Positions 33,280 to 44,696 are shown, numbered from the stretch's first letter. The stretch: 64,000 bases of DNA from Podocnemis expansa (GCA_007922195.1 ML682024.1:11126753-11190752), one strand, 5' to 3'. Numbers and translations: made by a program. Notes: generated by a model from the letters alone, not told the origin.

Positions 33280-35560
33280 TGCTGTAGTTCAAAGGTGTAG
33301 TATAGCTGGGGAGTTCTCTAACCTGTGTCAGGGAGCAATGGGTTTTTGAACTGTTCCTTGGGAACAGTTCCCAGCTAGTTCCATCACCTTGACACAGAGC
33401 AACAGGGCCCCCAGCCCTTTCTGTGGATCTAGTTTCTGCTGGATCTATCCCTCTGTTGGAGAGTTCCAGGGATCCCAACCTTTCTCTTGGGGGAAATTCC
33501 CAGCCAGAACAACCCCTTCTCACAGAACCCCAGCCCTTTCACTGTTGGGGGAGGATACAGTTCCCTGGATTTTCTCTGAAAGGGACACAACTCCATTTCT
33601 GAAGTTGTAGCCATCAGCTCTAGCTGATGGTGACAGTGATAAGAGGAAAAAAAACCCCTCCTGGAATACAAAGGTTTCTCAGAACATATGTGATTTCACT
33701 TCCTGCAATAAAATAATTTTCACTTTCATCTTTAAAGATCTGAAATTAACCAGCCAGGAAATCTGCTCTGCTCCTAGTTAGTCAGCTCATCCAGCCAACT
33801 CCAATAACATCTCTAACAAATGGGATACTTGATTAATTAACAGGTCAGTGAGACAACTGCATTAAAGAGCTCTATCAAAAGGCTTTCTGAGGGCTCAAAC
33901 CTACCTTTATTTGTTCTAGCTGTAAGTTGTCTGAGAAGCTAAGCAGGTTCATTTTATTTCTTCAAGAGTTCAATTTTGAAACAATGAGCTGCTCAACACA
34001 CTAATTCTGTAACATCAGGACAACATGGATACTTTATTTTTAACAATATCAAAAACTAAAGTTCATTACTTAACTACTCCTCCTTTTCCTAGCTGTTCCT
34101 ATAACAGAAACCCAGAAAATCTTAGAATTCAAATTTCACTAACATACTTGTAGCCTAACACTTTGGCTCCCCCACCCCAAGACAGACAACCCATACACCT
34201 TTTTTCATATATAACACCAGTATACAATCTTTTTTTTTTTAAGCACAGAGCTGTTTCTCCCTAGTAGTAATGAGATACCTTGAGCACAAAGATCACACCT
34301 AGCTCTCATAGCCTTCTGTGGCCTTTCCCCAGGCCTTATATATGGGCTGGTTCCAGGGGGTCAGGTGTTCCCACCTGCCTCATTAGGCAAGTTCTCTCTG
34401 GCCTAAATTAGGCTGCAGCTGTGAGGCCCTCCTGCTTCTCTAGATCTTTAACTCAGTTCAGGTAGCTGGGAACTGGATAGAAGCAATCCTGAGGGTTTAA
34501 GTCCTTCTGCTTCACTAAAGTATTACATGGTAAAGAGAGACCATACTGAGGTGAGTGGCAACCAGTGATGCAATGTAAGTGGCTGGGTGTGGGAGTGGGT
34601 ATAATATTGCCAATTGTCATTCATATTTCAATATATCTGGGGTAATGTGTGTATGAACTGTCAGTAACCTGGAAGCTTTGTCTGTTCATTAAAACCCTTC
34701 ACTTATAAGTGTCAAAATTCTAAATGTCTATTCTCAACAAGCCTTATTCCACTGCCTTAGTTGCCCATCAAGTTCTGTATAGGGCTTAGTCTATGTATGC
34801 CCTAAACTTGGTATTTATCCCTATGTGTACAATGGAGGTGAGGTCTGTTGGTAACAGAAGATTGAGAATTTTTAAAGCCTGTATATACTGGCAGCTTGGG
34901 GATGGTGGGGGGGATGCAAAGCCCCCCCCGACCAGGGGCTTGGCCCCCTCGGCCACTTTGCCCCCCCCCCCCAGTCAAGCCAGATCCTTTTAATTGGTTG
35001 ATGGGAAAGGCAATTTTCACATATTCATTTTGTTAGGCTTTCAGGCTCGGGCATTTTTCACTGGGTCCTTTAAGGGTGTTGGAATAGCAAGGGAAAAGGT
35101 TCAGAGCAAAATACTGCTGTCAAAGGGTTAAATTATCTGAGTGGGAGAGGCAAGTTTTGTTTTGATGAACCTGCAGAGTTTGTTTCTGCTTTGTTTCTCC
35201 TGTTCTGACTGGGAAGGTGGAAGATGTAATTTTGCTGATGTGTACTGTTGGTTGTACATTCAACTTGTATTTTAATCCTCTTTCAAATTAGTAAAGTTAT
35301 GTTAGACCAGTACTGACTGTTATCTGCTTTATTTAGCTGCTTCTGCTAACAAAGGAAAGGTACTGTCCTGAGAGGGTTCAAACAGGAAACAAGTAGGTAG
35401 AGCAGACTAACTGCTGAGGGAAGGCAGAGCTGCAGCCCAGAAAGCTAGTAAGGGAGAACCAATGAAAAGTCTTGGTTCATCTTTATGAAGGCCCAAAAAT
35501 TACACCCCCTTTTTGTCCTATCATGCTGTCTAAGTAAAACTCCCATTTTCAGGAGCTGTA
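33280..35560. other. No gene recognised; old repeats
   Basis: Includes a TATATAA-type box on the minus strand at 34336-34342 in a segment (34280-34520) with LTR-like texture, and G/C homopolymer runs at 34908-34972. No coding region is supported. Confidence 0.4.
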
Positions 35561-36187
35561 GACCAGTGTTTCACAAATCCAGCCGAAAGAAACACCTCAG
35601 TGAAGTCCTGATGTCACAGGGAGGTTCCTCAGAAAGGTCTAGTGAAGCAAGCATTTGTTGAGAGGAGGAATTATGCAATTCTGGTAAGTCATTATGAGGA
35701 CAAATGGGAGAAACATGATCCTGGGGTGCCATGTGCTGGTCTATTATCTGAGGAGTGTGTACCTACTTATGTAAATAAGTTTCGTGGTCCAAGTTACATT
35801 GCAGTCTAAAGAAGAAAGTCCTATACAACTACTACTAAAATATTTCCCACCAAGAAAATTTGGCAAATCATGGTGACATTTCAATCAAGCCTGGTACAAA
35901 TGCTAGTCCTGGTTGGAATACAGTGCACTGGAAAATGATGTATTTTGCTTTGCTTGCCACCATTTCACTGGAAAGGATACAAATAGTGGAGAAAATGTGT
36001 TTACTCACAAGGGATACATCAACTGGAAAAAGGTTACTGAGAATGATTCAGGTCTGAGCCTGCATAAGAGATGTGCAGTCCCAAAAACTGCATGGTGGCT
36101 TGGGAGAGTTAGACAGGCAAAAGAGGCTCAATTTTAGCCCAAATAAGTGATGTGCATAAAGAACTTATAAAAGAAAATAGACATTAT

Positions 36188-36664
36188 GGTTATGTCCACA
36201 CTTAGGCAGTTGAATCGATTTAATAAAATTGCTATAAAATCACTTAATTTAACAGGTCCCTACTAGAAATGCAAATTGAACTGGCAAATCCATGGACAGG
36301 ACTTGCTAGTTCGATTTAGGAGAGGGTCACCATGGGAGGTGTGGCAAGATGGCCCCCTAGAAGGGCCATGGCCCCATCCAATATCTAGAAAAAGGACAGC
36401 ACCCTGCAAAGGAGGGCAAAAGTGTTAAATCAAAATAACAGTTAAATTGAAATAACACTTCTGCACAGTGTTATTTCAAAATAAGTTTTGATTTAACCAT
36501 CACTGCAATATAATATTAGGTTTTATTTTATTGAAATGATTTTCCTTATTGCAAGATAAGGGAGCTCCTTATTTCAATATAAGGAAACATAGTGCAGACC
36601 TGCAATCTTTTACATAGAAACAATCTGCATTATTTAGATTTAAAGACTGTGTATGGACATACCC
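36188..36664. mobile_element. PIF/Harbinger MITE inside the hAT element
   Basis: A 477-bp element from GGTTATGTCCACACTTAGG to GTATGGACATACCC, flanked by TAT on both sides (36185-36187, 36665-36667). It carries TTGAATCGATTTAA near the left end, TTATTTCAAAATAA in the right half, and the shared block in reverse (ACCATGGGAGGTGTGGCAA at about 36329). So it combines parts of both palindrome types. Confidence 0.88.
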
Positions 36665-36875
36665 TATGTGGCTACTTTTGCAGAAATTCTTTTGTTCACC
36701 TTTAAACAAAAAATTGATGAGTGGGGACACTGGGAAAGTGACAACAGAGGAAATTTTCTTGAACTCTTAGTTGCAACCTGTGATCCCAGAATTCAATCTA
36801 AAATAGTTTACCTCACAACGCAAAGAATACACATCATTCAATTCAAGATGAATTGTTAGGTATCCTGAGCAGAAT

Positions 36876-37050
36876 CAGGGCCATAACGTGGTGATCCAGT
36901 GCCTGGGGTGCATTCTGATCAGAACACACGCCTTTCCATTAGCAGTGCTTGGGGCTGATGCCAGGAAACACGCCCTATAAAGGAGCAGCTCTGTTGAGCC
37001 ACTCTGGCATGCCTGGGGCAAGGCCCCATCAGCCCTGCCATAATTATCGC
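36876..37050. mobile_element. Unknown insert with 12-bp flanking duplication
   Basis: The hAT sequence is interrupted by 175 bp bounded by exact direct repeats CCTGAGCAGAAT (36864-36875 and 37051-37062). A 12-bp duplication points to retroposition. The insert begins CAGGGCCATAACG and ends TAATTATCGC; it has no clear poly-A tail and no match elsewhere in the window. Confidence 0.55.
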
Positions 37051-38609
37051 CCTGAGCAGAATGGTTCTAGAGTCACGTTCCAAAGAAGTCAAAGAAAGTG
37101 TGTGTGTGTATTCGTTTTGTTTTTTGTCCATTAATTGCTGATGAAACAAAGGATATATTTAAGCAGGAACAAATTTCAATGCTCCTCCGTTATTCCTACA
37201 GAGATAATATATTTGAAAGATCTGTTGGCTTCCATCCATGTCATTCACTGGATGCTACTTCACTTAATGAGGTACACAAAGAACACCTTGGTATTTTATG
37301 GCATAGATGTAAAACCCTGGATTGCACAAACCTATGATGGTGCCAATATAATAAGTGGAGCATTAAATGGTGTGCAAGCACAGTTTCTGGAGGAGGTACC
37401 ATAAGCTATCCATGTTCATTGTTACAACCACAGGTTGAATTTAACAATTGTTGATGTCTGTAAAAACACAGATGTTGCAAATTTGTTTACCCTTCTTCAA
37501 TAGCTATATATGTTTCTATTGCATTCCTCTGTGCATTCATGTTTCACTGAATTGCAAAATGAAACTGGGAGCAGAATTATTGAGTTGATGAAATTGTCTG
37601 ACACTTACAGGGTATGTCAGATTGCATCATACTTAGCTGTTAAAGCAGTACTTTCAGTAATTATATTGTCTCTGAATATAAACAGCAACAAATCAAATTC
37701 TGAAAGAAGTGTAAAGGCACATGACATTCTAAACCAGATAAACTTTTGTTTTGTGTTTTGTCCGAATCTTTTTAGTGAAGTCCTTCCTGAACTTAAAGTA
37801 GCATCAGATTATCTGCAGAAATCAGATTGTGCTGTGACTCGGGTTTGCTTCCTTCTTAAGTTTTGATTGATAAACTGCAATATCTCAGGGATCATGAGGA
37901 GAATTTAAAAAAAAATATGGCTGATGTAAAGATTATTGCAGAAAAATATTCCATCAAAATGCAAACTAAGGAAAAGAGAATCTGCTGTAGGTCCCCAAAA
38001 TTTAGAAGCTATGTTATTGAACTCAACACAGCAAAAATTATGCTTCCAAAAACTGACCACAATTCTAAAGTAAACATGTTCCTTCCTATTCGTGATTGCA
38101 CCATCAGTTAACTTAAAATATGATTTACGGACAACCCCAATGTTTTAAATGGGGTGAGTGCATTCAGTCCAAAGTGCCATTACTTGGAAAAACTCAGACC
38201 ATTTGCAAGGCACTACAATACAGGCATGGATGGATCTGAAGCAGAACTGAGTCTATTTCTAAAATCTCTGGAGAGGTATGAACATGAGAGAGAAGTAAAA
38301 ATTGCCACAATCAACCAAGTACTTAATCTATTTGAAGAACTGAAAATGTCTTCCAGTGAATTCGGTTGATTGTGTGCTATTGCCATCATCATCATACCTC
38401 CATTGAACGAAGGCTGTGAATGGACATTTTTGTGTCTGCATCAAATTAAGACCTCTCTGAGCAACAGTGTGGGTGCTGAACACCTATGTAACATTGCCAT
38501 ACTGGCAATAGAAAAGAGACTTTCCTAAGCCCTTGACCTTGAAGCAGTGGTTAATCACTTTGCAGAATTTCATAAGAATCAGTGGATTCCACTTCTGTAG
38601 ATAATTACA

Positions 38610-39715
38610 TGTGTATTTTGCCTCTGTTCTTCTCCATCTCACTGACTTCCCACTTGTTCAAACTGCAAAAAAAAGACATCTCACACATAAGCAAGAATGC
38701 CACCAGACTGGGCCAACTCCCTATCACCTCACAGACAGGTTATCACCCCTTCATTTCTGAAGGAACACCATGACCAGAGGTTATCAGCTCTTCTTTTGCA
38801 ATTTCAAACGCCAGACATTCCTTCCTTTTGAAGGATCACCCCCATCAGGAGCTTTGCTGCCCCAGGGAAGGGCCCGGGGCACAGGAACAGGTCCCGCCCC
38901 CTGGCTGCAGGCCACGACCCCGGGTGGGGACAGGGCCAGGAGCAGCAGCCGTGGCTGCGGGGCCACCCAGCCTTGGGGAAGTGGCCGCTGCTGCTGCAGG
39001 TGGCTAGGCCCCGGATACCTGGCTGGGGATAGGGCCGCCTGGCCTTGGGGAAGAGGCCGCCACATCTGCAAGCGGCTGGGTCCCGAATCTCCAGCCCAAT
39101 CAGGCCAGAGACGGGGAGAGGTGGGGCCCCGCCGGAGACGGGGCACCAGCACCAGGATTTGGGGCATGGGCCCTGTGTGCCTAGTATCAGTGACGTCCCT
39201 GACCCCCATATGCTCTTTACATAGCCCATCCAAAGTAGTTCTCAAACTTACAGTACAAAAGTCCCCAGAAAAGCTCAAGTTGATAAAAACAAAGTAATTT
39301 ACTCCATGTCAAGCAGGCCCACTGATCAGAGACCATTAAGAAGACTGCTAACAACCCAAGTTTACAAAAAGCCCCTTGGCTTAATGTCAACTTCATTTCC
39401 TTCTTGCTTGTGGCTGGCATCTGATTCTATTTGAACACATTGTACAGTGGATGCCTATTTTGGAAGATCATGGTGCAGTGTAACAGGAGGGTAAGGGCTG
39501 AGCATTTGGGAATGATTGAAACGAGAATCACAAATCAAAGAAAAGCTGCTATGCAGACTCTGGTGATTTTTCTGAGTCTGAACTGAAAGAGGCAGCCTAT
39601 TTACATACTGCCAGCTTGATCAGCCAGACCCTGGATAAACAACAGCATGTCTTGTCTGTCTTACCTGGCCAGGGGTTCTCTTGTCTCAGCTTGCTCTGCT
39701 TCCTCTCACTGACAC
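38610..39715. other. No gene recognised; GC-rich block
   Basis: 38830-39190 is a sharply bounded G/C-rich block with open frames on both strands that resemble no known protein. The rest is AT-rich and empty. Confidence 0.4.
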
Positions 39716-39718
39716 CTT

Positions 39719-40340
39719 GGGTGTGTTTGCACAGCATTCTTATTTCAAAACAACGAGGTTGTTTCGAAATAAGAAATGCCATGGCCACACGACGCACGGC
39801 CATTTCAAAACAAGCAAACCGCTTGTTTCGAAATGGCCGCCGTTCTGAAATGGCTAAAACCTTGTTTCATTTCGAAACAAGGTTGTTTTGAAACCACGGG
39901 TTTTGAAACAGCCCTGTGTGAACATGTTGTTTCGGAACAAAGTGTTCCGAAACAACATGCGAGCTTCCTCCCAGGGTGCTAAGCACCCTGGGCAGAAGGA
40001 CTACCCCTCAGCACCCTGGACAGGGTGCTGAGGGGTGTCGTCTGGCTGGCAGAGGGGGACTGCAGGCACCCACGGGGTGAAACGGAGCCATACCTCACCC
40101 CGCTGGTGTCTGCAGGGGGCTGCAGGCACTGGCAGGGTGAAGCGCAGCCACGCGCCTTACCCCACAGGTGCCTGCAATCCCCTCCCCAAGCGAAATAGCA
40201 TGTCCACATTGTGGACATGCTATTTCGCACCCTTATTTCAAAGACAGTGTTTTTTGTCTTTCGAAATAAGGTGTTTCGAAATAACTCTTTATTTTAAAAC
40301 AGCTTGTTTCAAAACAAGCCTTCTGTGTGTGAACATAGCC
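39719..40340. mobile_element. PIF/Harbinger element, TTGTTTCGAAATAA variant
   Basis: A 622-bp element from GGGTGTGTTTGCACAGC to GTGTGTGAACATAGCC, flanked by CTT on both sides (39716-39718, 40341-40343). Subterminal repeats include TTGTTTCGAAATGG and GTTTCGAAATAA; the GC-rich middle carries GGGTGCTAAGCACCCTGGG and CAGCACCCTGGACAGGGTGC, modules also present in the elements at 15909 and 49797. Confidence 0.87.
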
Positions 40341-40875
40341 CTTGTGTATTCCTGGATGTGTCTGTACTAGTACTAGCTCTAAAGTAAGCAACCGTATTTG
40401 AAAGAGATCCATTAACATTCTTCTGTTCTGCCTGATTTGTATGTTATATATTTACATAGGGACTTGTCTGGTATCTCTTTTTCCTTGTAATTTTGAATTT
40501 TGGTTGGTTAATGATTGTTTGTTTGCAGTATAAAGAGAGAACCTGAGTTCATCTAAATCACTAACATTTATTTCAGAGAAAATAAGTTTTTGGATGAGTG
40601 CTTGTCTACCTCGAAATTCACTGTGCCCTTTTCAAGCCTTCCATACAAAAATTTCTGGAGCCATCACTGCTTTGATATCGAATGCTCCTATTTAGTGGAG
40701 ATAGTTTATCCCTTTACTGCCCAGGCTTTCTTGTTGTAAAAGCCACAATCAGAAACATTATACAAACCTCCTAGCCATTAAAATTCCTTCTACATATAAA
40801 CCTCCAGCCCCCCACAAAGAAGACCAGCTTTAAGTGAAGTTCCTTCTGTCACTTTCAGTTCATTCCTGTTCCCAG

Positions 40876-41167
40876 GCACTCTCCCTTCTCCCAGCATCAT
40901 CTTGGACAAGACTTCAGCACAAGAAGGGGATTCTGTGTTGGCCCAATGCTCAGTTGTCTTCCAAATATCTGCCACCTGGATTATTTTCTGTAAGAATGGC
41001 AAGGCTGTTTCATCCTGAAAGGCGAGGTGTGGATATTTACCTAAAACTTTAATCAGATGGCATCATGGGACAGTTCAGGACATTACTCCTGTGGGTATGA
41101 CATCTAACATAGCAACAACCAAGTGTATGGTTCTCAGCTAAGCTCTGCCCATTTCCTGAAAGTCACA
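40876..41167 (+). pseudogene. Degenerate Ig-domain exon of a receptor gene
   Basis: Plus strand, acceptor TTCCTGTTCCCAG before 40876, donor CACAG|GTAAGG after 41167. In phase 1 the first half reads PSIILDKTSAQEGDSVLAQC and later ATWIIFCKNGKAVSS, then a TGA at about 41014. In a shifted frame the second half reads ASWDSSGHYSCGYDI, a stop, HSNNQVYGSQLSSAHFLKVT and ends again in phase 1. This is an Ig fold (B-strand cysteine, tryptophan, D-S-x-G-x-Y-x-C). The exon is 292 bp, one more than a multiple of three, which fits a single indel plus point mutations. It resembles a C2-type domain of leukocyte receptors. It probably belongs with the last exon at 44466. Confidence 0.68.
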
Positions 41168-41369
41168 GGTAAGGGGGAACAAAGAGCTTAGTGGATTCAA
41201 TAGCAAACACTATGGCAAATAAAGGGAACCTATCTGCTTTGCATAGGAACATAGAGATCAGAGAGGTGATTTTTACTTCTGTATGTGGCACTCACATGAC
41301 CTCTGCTGGAATTGTGTGTCTACTTCCAGTGTTAACAATTTAAGAAGAATGTTGCTAAGAGAAGATCCA

Positions 41370-41960
41370 CAACAATGATGAACCCCTTAGAAAATCTGCT
41401 TTATAGTGGGAGAAACAAGGACCACAATCTATTAGTTTAACAATGAGAAGCTAAAGGGGTAACTACACACAAAACAAATATTTAATAAGGGACTTTTCAG
41501 CCTGACAGAAGACAATTTAACACAATCCAATGACTGGCAGTTGAAGCTAGACAAATTCAAACTGGAAACAAGGAGTAATTTTTAATTGTGACAGAAATTA
41601 ACCATTGGAACAAATTACCAAAAGTTGCAGTGGATTTTCCATTGCTGACCATTGTTCCCTCTAAGCTGTGCATGTGTGTGCATGCACACAGGTCATGAAA
41701 CCTACACACCCAACAAAATGAAGTGTGCACATAAAAATTCAATAGTGTTAATATTGGTGCTCACAAAGAAATGTTTTTGCGCAGACAAATTGTTTGGGCA
41801 CACAGTCTACGAGTAATTAGAGGGAACATTGTTGGTCTCTCAAATCAGGAATAGATTAATTTTAAAAAAAAGTCTACTTTAGTATTCATTTTGGGGCAAT
41901 GCTGTGGCCTGTGTTATACAGTACCTCAGGCAAAATGATCCTGTTGGTTCCATCTTGTCT
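41370..41960 (+). mobile_element. CR1-type LINE 3' fragment, interrupted
   Basis: ACAAGGACCACAATCTATTAG, then GAAGCTAGACAAATTCAAAC, GAAATTAACCATTGGAACAA, and after an inserted MITE (41650-41831) CAAATCAGGAATAGATTAAT and GGCAATGCTGTGGCCTGTGT. Confidence 0.65.
41650..41831. mobile_element. hAT-like MITE with TGTTCCCTCTAA ends
   Basis: A 182-bp element from CATTGTTCCCTCTAAGC to TTAGAGGGAACATTG, inserted in the CR1 fragment. Flanks TTGCTGAC and TTGGTCTC match at 5 of 8 bases, consistent with an old 8-bp duplication. The centre holds GT/AC-rich sequence (CATGTGTGTGCATGCACACA). Confidence 0.65.
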
Positions 41961-41999
41961 TGAAACATACTCATCTACAAAACAGTGGCCCTGAAAGAG

Positions 42000-43000
42000 T
42001 AAGTGGTTTACCCAAGCTCACAGTTGGGATCTAACCCATGTCTCTTGAGTTTGTCCAGTGCTTTAGCCACAAGAACACAGAAAAGCCAATGCATGCACAC
42101 CCCCACACACAAACTCACTGTAATATTTGAATATTTTACAGAAAATAAGGCACCAGTTCACACACTGAAGAGTGAAGACAGAAAGCAATATTGAACAATT
42201 GCATCATTCCCTTGTCATTGAATGATGCTAGGCTCTTCTGGAAAAGGGAATATGATTATGTAACTAAAGACTGTAACATAAAGCATAGAAACAAGTGCTT
42301 AGCTTTGCCAAAGCACCTTTAATTAAGCCTCCTTCTTTCCTTTTGTGTGATGGACTTTCAATGAAGTTTTAAATATTTAGAATTTCGGGAGGGGGATTAT
42401 TAAGAAGACAATTGAGAAAATGAAGAAATTCCAACAGGTGCAGCTGTGACCACTCTAAAGCATTTAGCAGCAGGGTAACAGTTTGCATTAGTGCCCAGAC
42501 TGCTACTCTTCGAGCTAATGGAACATTCCTGATTGACAGAATACATGCCATTCACCTGAGGGGGAGACACCACACAGTTTGCCAATGAGTTACACAGCTA
42601 TTTTTAGCCAGAGTTCAAATAAGTGAACTATTTCCAGAAAAATAATTTTTTTGGCATTGGCAAAATGACCCAGTTTTCCTCTTGGAAATGACTGCAATGC
42701 TTTTGCTGAAACAAAATAAATACGTAAATGCAAATTTTAATAGATATCAAGCAGGGAAAATTTCAGTCCAAACAGTTGAAGTTATAAGCAATTAAAACCG
42801 GAGGATAGTAATGGAAAATGCTAAATAAAGCTTAACCCTGGCTGCTACTCTGCTACATTTTATTACTTCTTTTGTTCTTTGTGCACACATGAGATGACCA
42901 ATGATGATGGAGAGACTGGGTCAATTACAGCTGGTAACAGTGACTATTCCTATTATGTATCCTTGATTGTCAGTTAACCAGAGTGGTCAATTATCCAGAG
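42000..43000. other. No gene recognised
   Basis: AT-rich sequence, probably intron of the plus-strand receptor remnant; no exon seen. Confidence 0.4.
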
Positions 43001-43029
43001 GCTGGCCAGGTCGAATTTAGATTTCTGAG

Positions 43030-43165
43030 GTCTGTAACACTTTGATCTATTCTGGTTATTGGCTTGGTCTTGGGGTGACTATGGTGCTGGTGGCCTGTGA
43101 TGTACAACATGTCAGACTAAATAATCTGGTCATCCTTTCTAGCCTTAAAATCTTTGACTCTAGTA
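43030..43165 (+). mobile_element. CR1-type LINE 3' tail
   Basis: GGTGGCCTGTGATGTACAAC, then GTCAGACTAAATAATCTGGT and CTAGCCTTAAAATCTTTGAC match the common tail with the same phrase order as 31165-31272. Confidence 0.65.
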
Positions 43166-43274
43166 GTTCCCCATTGAGCACATCTCTCATTTAGGCCTGT
43201 GTGCATTACAAAATTAACCCATTTGTAACAGCTTTGGTTGGATTGCATCAGATGAAACACAAACAGTTCAATTT

Positions 43275-43880
43275 CCAAAGGGGCAGCCATGTTAGTCTAG
43301 TCCAGCAAAAGAAGCAAGGAGTCCTGTGGCACTTCGGGTATGTCCACACACAGCTTTTCAATCAAATAACACTGGTTATTTCTATTAAAGTGTAAGTCCA
43401 CATGATGATTTCTTGAATCAAAATGTTGAGCTCTGTCACTTCAAAACAAGGAAAGTTAGAGTAATTCAATGAAACCTTGTTTGTAATCGCACTGAGGCTC
43501 AGATCATGACAGTTATATCAAAATAACACTGTCTGGATGTGTTATTTCGATTTAATGGTGGTTCTGATTTAACAGTTTTGCAGTTCTCCTTCCCAGGGTG
43601 CCTTTCTGTATTCATATATTGGATGGGATCATGGCCCTTCTAGGGGGCCATGTTGCCACACCTCCCATGGTGTCCCATTTTTAAATCTTACTAGCAAATC
43701 CTGCCCCTGAACATGCTAGTTCAATTTGAGTTTCTAGTGGGGACAGGTTAAATTGATCTAACTTAAAGTGATTTAATGATTTTTATAGCCATTTTATTAA
43801 ATGTATTTAAGTTAAATCTAGTTAATTGCCTGTGTGTGGAGATAGCCTTAAAGACTAACAAATTTATTTTACACTTCAAA
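43275..43880 (+). mobile_element. Fold-back SINE-like repeat split by a Harbinger element
   Basis: The left part (43275-43335) reads AAAGGGGCAGCCATGTTAGT to GTCCTGTGGCACTT. The right part (43848 onward) continues TTAAAGACTAACAAATTTAT. The break is exactly at the Harbinger element between them. Confidence 0.7.
43336..43847. mobile_element. PIF/Harbinger MITE, TTAAATCGATTTAA type
   Basis: A 512-bp element from GGGTATGTCCACACACAGC to GTGTGTGGAGATAGCC, with TTC left and TTA right as the 3-bp duplication (one mismatch). It contains CCATGTTGCCACACCTCCC at about 43650 and the phrase ATGCTAGTTCAATTTGAGTT shared with 1-630. Confidence 0.85.
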
Positions 43881-43889
43881 TGGCAAGCT

Positions 43890-44230
43890 TAGTCCAGACT
43901 AATTTGGTCTGTGTCTGCACTAGCCTTTGGCTAGTCCAAACTAAAAAATTGCTTAGTTCAGACTAGCCAAAGCTTAGTCTGAAATAATAAGTCTGACTGT
44001 TTAGTCCAGACTAGGTGCTTAGTTCAAACTAGTGCATTGCAGACACAGACTAAGGCTTAGTTCAAACTAAAAAAGTTTGAACTAAGCCATTAGTTAGAAC
44101 TAGCTGTGCTTACTAGTTTGAACTAAAAGGTTAGTTTGAACTAAAAAGCCACAGCTAGTTCAAATTAACCAGGAACTGCTTAGTTTGGACTAAGGGAGAC
44201 CAAACTAAGTTCTGTGTTGTAGACATAGCC
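43890..44230. mobile_element. MITE built of TTAGTTCGAACTAA-type palindromes
   Basis: About 340 bp, beginning near GGTCTGTGTCTGCAC (43916) and ending GTTGTAGACATAGCC (44230), the same end style as the Harbinger elements. It contains about a dozen copies of a 12-14 bp palindrome: TTAGTTCAAACTAA at 44057-44070, TTAGTTTGAACTAA at 44131-44144, with close variants at 44001, 44019 and 44113. Target duplications are not clear, so the left boundary is approximate. Confidence 0.6.
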
Positions 44231-44465
44231 TGGAAATGTTTCTATGGACATAAGCAGTTTAATTTCTCTAGTGTGGATTGGCTCTTTGGAATTTATGCTT
44301 CCCTGGCCCTCTTGTTTCTGAATGCACATGAGGCTATATTGTGAACTTCCCCTTACATCAGTGGGGTCCCTTTTACCCTGCAACTACTTTGCTTTTATTA
44401 CTGTCACTACAATATCACAAGATGCTTTGCAAGCACTCACTGATGTATTCCATTCTGTTTTACAG

Positions 44466-44653
44466 GGCCAGACATGTCCCATGGTGTGTGGGTAGTTGTA
44501 TCCATCCTTGTCCTTCTCTTGATGTCCACACCAGTAATCACCTTTGTACTGAAGAAAATGACCTTTTCTCACCCAGCAGAACTGCAGAGCACTCATGGGG
44601 GAAAATTAGCATTGCAGGATGGGAAGGAGCTGGGCATAAGGAATCACCCTTGA
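44466..44653 (+). CDS. Transmembrane/cytoplasmic last exon of an Ig-superfamily receptor
   Basis: Acceptor TTCTGTTTTACAG before 44466. In phase 1 the exon reads GPDMSHG, a hydrophobic segment VWVVVSILVLLLMSTPVI, TFVLKKM, then about 30 polar residues ending ELGIRNHP and a TGA at 44651-44653. The phase matches the donor of the Ig exon at 41167. The tail has no ITIM or ITAM and no charged residue within the membrane segment, so signalling type is unclear. The exon itself is intact, but its apparent partner Ig exon is broken, so the gene is probably a pseudogene. Orientation is opposite to the butyrophilin-like gene. Confidence 0.62.
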
Positions 44654-44696
44654 ACAGCTTTTTGTAGGAGAGCTAGGAGAAGTTTGGGGCTCAGGG

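Larger units (their letters stand above)
35564..38600 (+). pseudogene. hAT transposase gene (ZMYM/TTF-finger type), broken
   Basis: Remains of a hAT-superfamily transposase with an N-terminal TTF-type zinc finger (FCFACHHF, then FTHKGYINWKK and LSLHKRC; about 35930-36060). Next comes RGNFLELL at about 36740, then the catalytic core with ADETKDIFKQEQISMLLRYS (about 37135-37195), TYDGANIISGALNGVQAQF (about 37330-37390) and a CYNHRLNLTIVD block (about 37415). At the end are a hAT dimerisation-like segment (CEWTFLCLHQIKTSLSNSV, about 38415-38470) and NHFAEFHKNQWIPLL before a stop at 38598-38600. Several frameshifts and stops, a Harbinger MITE at 36188-36664 and another insert at 36876-37050 make it dead. 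CAGTGTTTCACAAATCC at 35564 may be the left terminal repeat; the right end was not found. Confidence 0.8.

Noticed and set aside
38595..38602. CTGTAGAT as right-hand 8-bp duplication of the hAT element (left CTGTAGAC at 35556)
   Set aside because: The match falls within the last codons and stop of the transposase frame, so the element must extend further right. The similarity is a coincidence.
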